Assembly (NCBI RefSeq): GCF_030817215.1
Contig: NZ_JAUSZA010000001.1
Coordinates: 6,174,501 to 6,238,500 of the forward strand
Reading direction: 5' to 3'
DNA length: 64,000 nt
Source of the DNA: Paenibacillus sp. V4I3
GTDB lineage: Bacteria; Bacillota; Bacilli; Paenibacillales; NBRC-103111
In this document: positions 24,704-31,679 of the stretch, piece by piece
Numbering within the stretch: position 1 is the stretch's first letter
How the letters are laid out: every line of letters starts with the position of its first letter
Notes under the pieces: model-generated
What the model was told of the DNA's origin: nothing
Database searches by the model: none
Seen by the model: only the letters and a program-made list of their open reading frames with translations
Position numbers and translations under genes: made by a program

Positions 24704-25303
24704 TCATCGCCTCTTTAAATAGACAGCAAGCTCATATCTATGGGTATATGCAAGCAGCAGAAAATTCCCTAACCATACCCAAATGATTACACTCGAATAA
24801 TCCCTCATATACAAATAGACACCTACCAACAGAAAACCGACAACGACCTGCGAGCCGTCTGCCTCAGTCGATGTAGACTTTCCTCTGTTAATCACCTTGA
24901 TTGCACTCTGTAAAATGGCCAAAACCACAGCAAAAACAAGCGAAACTTCAAAGCTGGATAATGCACTCCATACGCCGAAGGTTACAGCGATTGCTTTGCC
25001 CCCTTTCCTCTTAAGGAATGGAGAAAAGGCATGCCCGATAATCGGAGCCAATGCGATGGAAATGACGGAGTATCCTTGAACATTTTCATTCCGCAATACT
25101 AAAAGAAGGATAAGATATCCTTTTAAAAAGTCGAGAATAATACCTACCATACCAAGCTTATAACCAGCTGCCTTCCACAGATTTAGAGCCCCCGGATTCC
25201 CGTCACCAACCGTCTTTAAGTTTTTTTTGGCGATAAGGCCAAGCCAGTAAGAAAACATGAAAGATCCTGATAGAAAGGCACAAACCGTCCAAACAATGGT
25301 CAT
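24704..25303 (-). CDS. PlsY-like glycerol-3-phosphate acyltransferase family protein
   Basis: 199 residues with about five membrane helices. PlsY motif 1 appears as GDGNPGALN and motif 2 as GHAFSPFLKRKGGKAIA; DFLKGY is also conserved. The third PlsY motif (an RHxxN segment near the C-terminus) is not clear and is replaced by THRYELAVY. The start overlaps the stop of the glycosyltransferase gene (ATGA), with AGGAGGGG upstream. This looks like a paralogue of housekeeping PlsY adapted to a partner glycosyltransferase, perhaps acylating a glycolipid; that is inference. Confidence 0.8.
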   Translation of the reverse strand: MTIVWTVCAFLSGSFMFSYWLGLIAKKNLKTVGDGNPGALNLWKAAGYKLGMVGIILDFLKGYLILLLVLRNENVQGYSVISIALAPIIGHAFSPFLKRKGGKAIAVTFGVWSALSSFEVSLVFAVVLAILQSAIKVINRGKSTSTEADGSQVVVGFLLVGVYLYMRDYSSVIIWVWLGNFLLLAYTHRYELAVYLKRR

Positions 25304-26394
25304 TGCCCCCTCCTGCTTCCTACCTTAACGTGCCGTCCTTTCCATGACACATGTCCAAGGAATACGACCTGATAAACGGAATACAGCATGACGAAGATGA
25401 AAAATAACGTTGAGAGGACATGCAAAACAGGCATAATGATTCCAAATCTACCAACATGTTTAATGAAATAAAACAACTGAAGCATGTATAAGAGATATCC
25501 GATGAAAAGTGGCAGTGCCCACGAAGTGTTGATTAATAGGAAGAAAGTTTCTGAAACAATCAGCCCGACAACCCAAATGGCAACAAGAAGGATCGTGCCC
25601 GGACTTAACGTTGATGTGCTTAGGACTGCTCCTTTACCGAAGCCTTGAACCTCGCTTTTGATCCCTTGTGGATACATACGAAAAGAAACCAGGCCTCGCC
25701 CGATAAAATTCGTCACTTGAATCCCGGCATTCCTATAGGTGGCCCCAAGGTTCAAATCATCCAACATCTCCGACTTGATGCTTTCATGTCCCTTGATTTC
25801 CTCATAATCTTCCCTAGTCGTTAAGATACAAGAGCCATACAGACCTTTTTTCGGATTTTTCTTTTCAAAAGGGGACGTAAAAGCGAATACACCAAGAACA
25901 TTAAAGATCAGCGCCAGTCTTTCAACAAACTTCTCCGTATAATGGAAGGGAACGACAGAAACGACGCCTCCCGCTTTATTTCTCGCCTTAACCAATGCCT
26001 CCAGTGCACGTGGAGCTAAGCGAATATCCGCATCAAGAAAGGCAATTAGATCACCCGAAGCATGCAAATACCCGTTCCATACAGCCCAGTTTTTACCCGT
26101 CCATCCCTGCGGGAGACTTGTGTTGCTAATCACAGTAACCCCGTAGCTTTCAGCAATTTCCTTCGTATCGTCCTCCGAAAAATCATCAACAACGATAATT
26201 TCAAAGGGTTCCAGGGTTTGTACCTTGAGTGCATGGAGGAGATGAGGCAAATTGCATGCTTCATTCCTGGCAGGGATTATGATAGACAGCTTCACATTTC
26301 CCGGAACTTGTTCCTGATTGACGCTGATCACATTTTTTCTAAATAAAAAGAAACCACATAGACATCCGATGATAAATAATACATATATCGTCAC
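25300..26394 (-). CDS. GT2 membrane glycosyltransferase (CrtQ-like)
   Basis: About 364 residues from a GTG at 26394, chosen because GGAGGAGG lies seven nt upstream; the open frame extends further but has no comparable site. One N-terminal helix anchors a GT-A domain: SIIIPARNE, VVDDFSEDD, FLDADIRL (DxD) and a late DDLNLG. It ends with three or four membrane helices and a WKGRHVKV terminus. Order, length and the WKGR ending resemble CrtQ, the glycosyltransferase of staphyloxanthin-type carotenoid synthesis, but no carotenoid genes are adjacent. It is coupled to the PlsY-like gene. Confidence 0.82.
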   Translation of the reverse strand: MTIYVLFIIGCLCGFFLFRKNVISVNQEQVPGNVKLSIIIPARNEACNLPHLLHALKVQTLEPFEIIVVDDFSEDDTKEIAESYGVTVISNTSLPQGWTGKNWAVWNGYLHASGDLIAFLDADIRLAPRALEALVKARNKAGGVVSVVPFHYTEKFVERLALIFNVLGVFAFTSPFEKKNPKKGLYGSCILTTREDYEEIKGHESIKSEMLDDLNLGATYRNAGIQVTNFIGRGLVSFRMYPQGIKSEVQGFGKGAVLSTSTLSPGTILLVAIWVVGLIVSETFFLLINTSWALPLFIGYLLYMLQLFYFIKHVGRFGIIMPVLHVLSTLFFIFVMLYSVYQVVFLGHVSWKGRHVKVGSRRGQ

Positions 26395-26528
26395 CCTCGA
26401 ACCTCCTCCTTCGATTCCCTCATAACGGATGGATAAAAGTGCTGCCTTTACAAAATGGAGAACAGGTTGTATTGATATATATGAACTTGGGGGTGATTTT
26501 AAGCCACAAGCGAACATTTCAGCAATTG

Positions 26529-26537
26529 TGTTATAAT
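26529..26537 (+). promoter_or_regulatory. Extended -10 promoter of the small gene at 26572
   Basis: TG-n-TATAAT, 35 nt before the ATG; no good -35 box is found at 17 bp, which is typical of extended -10 promoters. Confidence 0.5.
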
Positions 26538-26571
26538 GTTCAATATCAAATTACTGGAGGCACAATGGCAT

Positions 26572-26745
26572 ATGAAAATATATGTTATCCTCTCCTTCGA
26601 TGGCGAAGGAATGGAAAATGTTTATGTTGGCGCAGATGAGGAAAAAGCACTTTCTCTGAAGCCGGCTGACTTTGAAAACGGCGAGGCCCTTTTCGTAGAG
26701 ATTTGGGAAGACGGGGAGAAAACCGACGATTACCGCTTAGAATAA
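26572..26745 (+). CDS. Small acidic protein of unknown function
   Basis: 57 residues, starting MKIYVILSFDGEG at the ATG at 26572, with CTGGAGG eleven nt upstream. The pattern is a beta strand, VYVGADEEKAL, then EALFVEIWEDGEK, suggesting a compact alpha/beta fold. It is strongly acidic. An in-frame longer start lies before the ribosome binding site and is less likely. No family is recognised. The next gene follows 45 nt later on the same strand and may share the promoter. Confidence 0.6.
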   Translation: MKIYVILSFDGEGMENVYVGADEEKALSLKPADFENGEALFVEIWEDGEKTDDYRLE

Positions 26746-26790
26746 CTAGCGATACATACTTCAAACAAATAATAGAAAGGCGGAGATATC

Positions 26791-27549
26791 ATGGTCCATG
26801 CGTTTACCATCCAGCCCCCTACGTATAACACTTTCGAAGACGAGAGCGAGCAGCTCGAACAATGTAAAGAATGGGGCTTGCTTTCAGAGAAAGCAGCGAA
26901 AACAAAGGCATTCTTCTACAAGGGGAATGGCTTGAATCTGCCATGCGGCATTCTTGGTTTTGTGGATAAAATGACCGCTGTCATTGAATTCGACAACAAG
27001 CAGCTGCACTGTATCCACCCCTCTTACCTGAAGGAAATGCAAGCTGCCAATTACAGCCAGAGGGGTGCAGGAACCGCTGACTCCACAGAGGCGGAAGTCT
27101 TAGAGCTTGAGACTTTGCAAGAAGATGCACCAGCTACCGTAGAAGCTAGTATGGAAGCTACAGATGAAGCTAGTGTTGAGGAGCTTGAAGTTAAAAGGGT
27201 CCCCAAAGAGCCGAAAAAAGAGAAAGTCAAAAAAGAAAAAGCTCCAAAGCTTCAACTTCCCGAAGAAAAAGTGAAAATGATCGCTACAGTAAAGGAATTT
27301 ACAACTGTACCGAACAATTTTTCTGATACTGAAGATGAAGTCGTTATCTACGAAGCTGTTTCCATGAAAGAACCAGAAATGGAGATCGGCGAAGCCTGGT
27401 CCAGCCACAGTGCCACACTTAAGAAAATGGAACTGGAAATCGGGGACAAGCTATCTTTCGAATGTAAAATTGTAGCAAAGAAGCTCTCGAAACATCCGGT
27501 ACCTTACAAAATCAATAATCCTGCTAAATTACAAAAGGTAACATCCTGA
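26791..27549 (+). CDS. Hypothetical protein with acidic linker and conserved-looking C-terminal domain
   Basis: 252 residues. Residues 1-90 form a small globular region with two Cys (CGILGFVDKM, LHCIHPSYLKEM). Residues 95-145 are an acidic Ala/Glu-rich linker, followed by a Lys/Pro-rich stretch (KRVPKEPKKEKVKKEKAPK). Residues 165-252 look like a beta-rich domain (ATVKEFTTVP, DKLSFECKIVAKKL, PYKINNPAKL). The charged linker and basic patch recall nucleic-acid-associated proteins, but no family is recognised. AAAGGCGGAG precedes the ATG. Confidence 0.7.
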   Translation: MVHAFTIQPPTYNTFEDESEQLEQCKEWGLLSEKAAKTKAFFYKGNGLNLPCGILGFVDKMTAVIEFDNKQLHCIHPSYLKEMQAANYSQRGAGTADSTEAEVLELETLQEDAPATVEASMEATDEASVEELEVKRVPKEPKKEKVKKEKAPKLQLPEEKVKMIATVKEFTTVPNNFSDTEDEVVIYEAVSMKEPEMEIGEAWSSHSATLKKMELEIGDKLSFECKIVAKKLSKHPVPYKINNPAKLQKVTS

Positions 27550-27660
27550 CTTGATATCTTGAAAACATGTAAAGTTGTACTTTGTACAACTTTATTGAAT
27601 CCATGTAGCGTTATCCTCGCCAATGTTGTAATTAATGCAACAATTCGCATACTTTCCTTT

Positions 27661-27685
27661 TGACTGCCTCTCGGCAGTCATTTTT
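27661..27685 (+). terminator. Intrinsic terminator
   Basis: TGACTGCC/GGCAGTCA stem, four-base loop, five T residues. It lies 110 bp after the hypothetical gene; the rest of 27550-27864 shows no convincing gene, only a short open stretch near 27770-27840. Confidence 0.8.
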
Positions 27686-27864
27686 GCGTCATCAGAAGAT
27701 GTGCTTCCGTTCCGATTAATAAATAAGTAGCCAAAAGCACTCCAAACCCTGAATCTTTTGTGCTACACTGGCCCATATGTTCACGCAACCAAAGGATGGG
27801 CAATTCATAACCGTGAGCTGACAAAAGAGCAGATTGATTAGCTGGGATCACCATTCAATTCACT

Positions 27865-28032
27865 CTAATGCATCTTCCTTCTATCTTCCAATTCCTTCTT
27901 CAGTGCGTGTTCAACGGATTCTGCAAGGATATCGAACTTCTCTGCAACGGTGTACGTCAGGATCTTTCCACAATGGATGCAGCGCTGCATTTGAATATCT
28001 GTGACTTTCGAACAATTGGTGCATTTAATCAT
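27865..28032 (-). CDS. Small zinc-ribbon protein
   Basis: 55 residues, starting MIKCTNCSKV at 28032, with AAGGTGG ten nt upstream. Two CxxC knuckles (C4-C7 and C18-C21, in MQRCIHCGKI) form a likely zinc ribbon. The C-terminal half is an amphipathic helix (VAEKFDILAESVEHALKKEL). Such proteins often bind nucleic acid or act as small adaptor proteins; no exact family is recognised. Confidence 0.65.
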   Translation of the reverse strand: MIKCTNCSKVTDIQMQRCIHCGKILTYTVAEKFDILAESVEHALKKELEDRRKMH

Positions 28033-28554
28033 CGTATGTAGACCACCTTTGTAAAAATCATAACTCTATTATACATATATACTTCAAAAAGCCACCTATT
28101 TACCTAACCAAGTGAACACCACAGGTGACACCCAGACTAACCAGATAACGGTAAGCGATGCTCATACGATCGCTCTTTAAATGTAATTCAGCTTGGAGAT
28201 CCAAGGGTAGTTCCTCCGGCTTTTGATTTTGAAGTATTTCAATACTGGAATCCACTCCGAAGCAAGAACTAAATCATTGAGCATAAGCTAGACCGGTGTT
28301 CATGTTAGTTGAATGGTGAATGTGTTTTGAAGTATTGATACACTACCTTTATTCCATCCTCAATTTCTTCTTTCTCATATGGAATTACCTCATATGATTC
28401 ATAGACACTTCTCCAGAATTTTCCCAATATTCAGCGTAAGCATCTGTCTATCACCAAATATAACTGCCCTTAGTTTAATAGCAAAAAGAGACCCGGAATA
28501 TAATTTACAATGGAGGAAAATACTAAACGAAAATTTGATTAGGGAGTTTTTATC
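28033..28554 (-). other. Region without an intact gene, with decayed-looking minus-strand frames
   Basis: No complete gene with a ribosome binding site is seen. Minus-strand fragments look protein-like: a 61-residue frame at 28100-28285 (contains EILQNQKPEELPLD and SIAYRYLVSLG), a stretch ending near 28314 (YEKEEIEDGIKVVYQYFK), and another upstream of about 28400 (AIKLRAVIFGDRQMLTLNIG) in a different frame. They may be one eroded gene. No family is identified. Confidence 0.3.
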
Positions 28555-29592
28555 ATGGAAACGATTAAACCTATTAAAATAAGTTCAACTAAATCGAATA
28601 CCAGTGAAAAACTAACATCAGCAGAAATGGGTAAACTTTGGGCAACATATCTGGGAAACAGCATGTCAAAATGTATATTAAGCTATTACCTTCAACACGT
28701 TGAGGATGAAGATATTAAAACTTTATTAGAGAATGCATTAAAATTAAGCGTAGAATTCATGAAAACAACGGAAGATATTTTCAAGAAAGAAAATTTCCCG
28801 ATTCCTAAAGGTTTTTCAGATGAAGACGTTAACCTTGGTGCTCCTCGTTTATTTGAAGATGAATACTATGTTCATTACTTGAAATATGCAGCTAAAGCAG
28901 GAATGAGTATTTATAACGTAGCCGTACCGCTTGTTCATAGGAAAGATGTAAAAGAGTTTTTTATTTATTGCATGGATTCCACCATGGCTTTGATAGAACA
29001 AATCAACGATATATTAATGAATAAAGGATTAATCATTAAACCACCTATTATTCCAGTTCCAGATAAAGTAGAATTTGTTCATCAAGATTTTTTAAATGGT
29101 TTTTTTGGACATGTACGACCTTTACACGCATTAGAAATTGCCCATTTGTATGATAATATTGAAAACAATGTAACAAGCAAAGCATTAATCATGGCATTTA
29201 GCCAAGTAGTAAAATCGGAAAAAATTCGAAAATTGTTTATAGTAGGTAAGGAAATGACTCATAAACACATCGAACAATATATGGAAAAACTACATAATGA
29301 AAATTTACCTTCACCATCGTTTCTTGACCATTTGGTTACAACATCAACATTTTCTCCATTTTCGGATAAGTTAATGCTGTTTCATAAGATTGACATGTTT
29401 TCAATGAAAATTAGAGCGTTTGGAAATTCTGCGGCCGTAAACGGAAGACATGATATGGGAGTCCTCTATGCAAAGTCATTACTGAAAATCTCATCATTTG
29501 TTGAAGATGCAGCAAAAATTTTGATTGAGAACGGTTGGATGGAGCAACCACCCTATGCGGTTAATAGAGATAAGATAGCGTCTGAAAAATAA
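28555..29592 (+). CDS. DUF3231 family protein (second copy)
   Basis: 345 residues, paralogous to the product of 14383-15411 with the same two-half architecture: ELTSAEMGKLWATYLGNSMS, DVNLGAPRLFEDEY, FLNGFFGHVRPLHALEIAHL, TFSPFSDKLMLFHKID and a closing NGWMEQPPYAVNRD. It is clearly more AT-rich than the first copy, so it may have arrived separately. The function of DUF3231 is unknown; it is largely restricted to spore formers. GGGAG precedes the ATG. Confidence 0.82.
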   Translation: METIKPIKISSTKSNTSEKLTSAEMGKLWATYLGNSMSKCILSYYLQHVEDEDIKTLLENALKLSVEFMKTTEDIFKKENFPIPKGFSDEDVNLGAPRLFEDEYYVHYLKYAAKAGMSIYNVAVPLVHRKDVKEFFIYCMDSTMALIEQINDILMNKGLIIKPPIIPVPDKVEFVHQDFLNGFFGHVRPLHALEIAHLYDNIENNVTSKALIMAFSQVVKSEKIRKLFIVGKEMTHKHIEQYMEKLHNENLPSPSFLDHLVTTSTFSPFSDKLMLFHKIDMFSMKIRAFGNSAAVNGRHDMGVLYAKSLLKISSFVEDAAKILIENGWMEQPPYAVNRDKIASEK

Positions 29593-29695
29593 TTATTCAA
29601 TGTTCCTGAATATCTAAACATTTTGTGTTCTAAATATTCCATAAGAAAAGGGTAGACAAATGTGAATAGTTCGATCTCATTTTAATGAAATAATC

Positions 29696-29914
29696 TTGCT
29701 TAGTTTTGACGGTGAAATTGGAAAAGCCATTGATCACACTGAATACCAATGGCTTATGTTTTATCCTTGTATATATTTTTTTGCCATATGGGACGCGTAT
29801 AAAGATGCAGGTGGAGATAAGGAACCATACTCTTTCTTACCGTTTCTTCTTTCAGCATGTTTTGTTTCCGTGGGACTAATGTATTCAGCGAAAATAAAAT
29901 TATTTGGAATATGA
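29696..29914 (+). pseudogene. C-terminal fragment of a small membrane protein
   Basis: A 72-residue frame with two or three hydrophobic segments (YQWLMFYPCIYFFAIWDAYK and FLPFLLSACFVSVGLMYSA). It has no ribosome binding site and only a TTG to start, so it looks like the C-terminal part of a longer membrane protein. It is unassigned. The surrounding 30 kb region holds other remnants. Confidence 0.4.
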
Positions 29915-30002
29915 TGTGTCCTTAGATCAGCCGCTTAAGCCGGGCATCAATCATCTGACTGCCGTATGTAGTCATCCGAATCCCGGTCCATGATCGTAAT
30001 GC

Positions 30003-30116
30003 TTAATGTTTGGGTGATGGTGGTTGAATTAGGCCGTTTTTCTAATAGTAACGCAAGGTATGAGCGGTGATGCCGGTAAGGTTAGAAATGGCTTGAATAC
30101 TCAAATATTTTTCCAT
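30003..30116 (-). pseudogene. MerR-family regulator remnant
   Basis: From the ATG at 30116 the frame reads MEKYLSIQAISNLTGITAHT-LRYY, then TAG, then KNGLIQP. This is the MerR HTH with a stop in place of the Glu of the usual LRYYEKxGLI. The dimerisation part is absent downstream. It still sits behind an intact MerR-type promoter. Confidence 0.75.
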
Positions 30117-30122
30117 AGAGTA

Positions 30123-30153
30123 AGTTTACATCTTAGAGTGCGCTCTAAGTCAA
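30123..30153 (-). promoter_or_regulatory. MerR-type promoter with 19-bp spacer and central dyad
   Basis: Minus strand TTGACT (30148-30153), a 19-bp spacer, and TAAACT (30123-30128). The spacer contains the near-palindrome CTTAGAGNNNNCTCTAAG (30132-30149). A long spacer with a dyad is the signature of MerR-activated promoters; here it faces only the remnant itself. Confidence 0.7.
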
Positions 30154-30299
30154 TAGAGCCACGATAAAAACGATGCAAAAATCACATTTGCATCCGGATT
30201 GGCTCGCCGCAGTAACGCTTTTATCCTTGCCATCATTTCGTTAGGATCAAATGGTTTCTCCAAGTAATCCTCTGTGCCAAGGTCGAAACCTTTAAGCTT
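30150..30299 (-). pseudogene. Response-regulator receiver-domain fragment
   Basis: A minus-strand frame encodes KLKGFDLGTEDYLEKPFDPN followed by EMMARIKALLRRANPDA and a stop. This is the alpha4-beta5-alpha5 end of an OmpR-type receiver domain, including the conserved KPF lysine. The phosphoacceptor region and the DNA-binding domain are missing. Confidence 0.75.
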
Positions 30300-30387
30300 G
30301 TCTTAGCTTTCGACTTAAAAGACGCCTAAACTCCTGGTGAGCGTCTTGTCATTTAATCATTAGCTTTCTTTGGCCACCTATGTATAT

Positions 30388-30420
30388 AAATGCCCAGTTT
30401 TCCGAGAAAACTGGGCATTT
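30388..30420 (-). terminator. Terminator of the copper-associated lipoprotein gene
   Basis: AAATGCCCAGTTTTC pairs with GAAAACTGGGCATTT around a short loop, directly after the stop at 30425. Confidence 0.85.
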
Positions 30421-30424
30421 ATCA

Positions 30425-31300
30425 TTACGGTACTTTTACAACAAACGGTACAGTAAATACTTTACCGTTCTGCTGGAATTGTCCCCAAATCTTATATACG
30501 CCGCTATGCGGGAACGTCGTCATAAATTTGGCATCCGGTCCTGACGCCTTTTCATCTGTCGGATGCACGTGCAGATAATTTTCTGCATCTTGGGTTAAGA
30601 TTACGACGTGTCCAACTGCTCCTAGGTAAGGCTGTAGGTCTGTTACAGGCTGCTTCGACTGAGCGTCTTTAATATTGAAGTTCAAGTTTAGTTCCATGCC
30701 TGCCATAAGGTGATCAATCGAAAGCGTTACTTCCTTACCGTCCACCACTTTAGTTAATGTTGCATCAGGTTCTATTGATTTTTGAGCAGGCAGTTCTCCT
30801 TGAACCGTAATCCATTGGCTCTTACTCATGGCTCCCATACCCGTAGGAGTGATATCGGCGATCACCTTGAATTCACCTGCAGTCGGAAATTGTGTGGTAA
30901 TGGTAAACTCACCGTTTCCTTTGTAATCGGGGTGAATGTGGTTAAAGTAAGATAAATCTTTGCTGACAATGATAAAGTGCATCTGTTTTTCATGTACAAT
31001 ATCAAATTTATCAATCGATTTGCCGTCTTTATCCTGAATTTTAATCGTAATCGTTGAATCTTGGTTCGGCATTGTCTTATCACTAGAAAGCTTAAACTGC
31101 GCTTGGACATTTCCTGCTTGTGTGGAAGCTGCCTCTTTTGCCATGCCGCTATGATCCATTCCCGCTGTACCGCCTTGCGTGGCATTATTCGTTGATCCTG
31201 ACGTCCCGCTATGCGAAGAATGGTCCATCGAACTGCCTGATTTTCCACATGCCGTCAAGAGCGCGGCTGTAAGTAAAATTGAAATCGCTACTTTTTTCAT
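30425..31300 (-). CDS. His/Met-rich lipoprotein, probable copper-binding (FixH/YtkA-like domains)
   Basis: 291 residues. The N-terminus is a lipoprotein signal with lipobox LLTAC (C18). Residues 22-60 are rich in Met, His and Ser (MDHSSHS, GMDHSGM), a typical copper-binding pattern. Two Ig-like beta domains follow: one with QMHFIIVSKDLSYFNHIHPD (about 100-130), and another with SIDHLMAGMELNLNFNIKDA and YLHVHPTDE. His-x-His-Pro motifs suggest metal ligands in both. It neighbours copA/copZ/csoR on the same strand, supporting an extracytoplasmic copper-handling role. The exact family role is inferred. Confidence 0.75.
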   Translation of the reverse strand: MKKVAISILLTAALLTACGKSGSSMDHSSHSGTSGSTNNATQGGTAGMDHSGMAKEAASTQAGNVQAQFKLSSDKTMPNQDSTITIKIQDKDGKSIDKFDIVHEKQMHFIIVSKDLSYFNHIHPDYKGNGEFTITTQFPTAGEFKVIADITPTGMGAMSKSQWITVQGELPAQKSIEPDATLTKVVDGKEVTLSIDHLMAGMELNLNFNIKDAQSKQPVTDLQPYLGAVGHVVILTQDAENYLHVHPTDEKASGPDAKFMTTFPHSGVYKIWGQFQQNGKVFTVPFVVKVP

Positions 31301-31340
31301 GATTTCCTCCTATTGTTCTTAAGGGGCCCCCTCAAATAAT

Positions 31341-31560
31341 GTCTAAACTCTTATCGAAGCAATTCGGGAAGAATGACCGCTTTGCATCTCTACAGATGTT
31401 CCTTCACCAACCTGACTTTCCATTCAGATGGTTCCTCCATGTGCTTCCACCTGTTTTTTTACAATCGTTAATCCAATCCCACATCTTCATTCATACCAAT
31501 CCCAGTATCCGATACAATAATAACCACCGCGTGTTTCGCTCGTTCCGAGCGCACAACCCG
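31341..31560 (-). pseudogene. Histidine kinase ATPase-domain remnant
   Basis: Minus-strand frames give VVIIVSDTGIGMNED (G1 box) and then, after a shift and loss of bases, GLTIVKKQVEAHGGTI, a stop, and MESQVGEGTS. Together these are the end of a sensor-kinase HATPase_c domain. At least one frameshift and one stop are present. It may be the partner of the response-regulator fragment at 30150-30299, on the other side of the lipoprotein gene. Confidence 0.75.
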
Positions 31561-31679
31561 CATAGCCGATTTTTAAGGGGTTGGCGTTTCGATCCCTGAG
31601 ATCGCTTTGTTTAATGCTTCAGCCATTTCAAGCCCTGCATCTTCTGCTCCACGGCAAAAGTTACACGCATGAATGCCGA

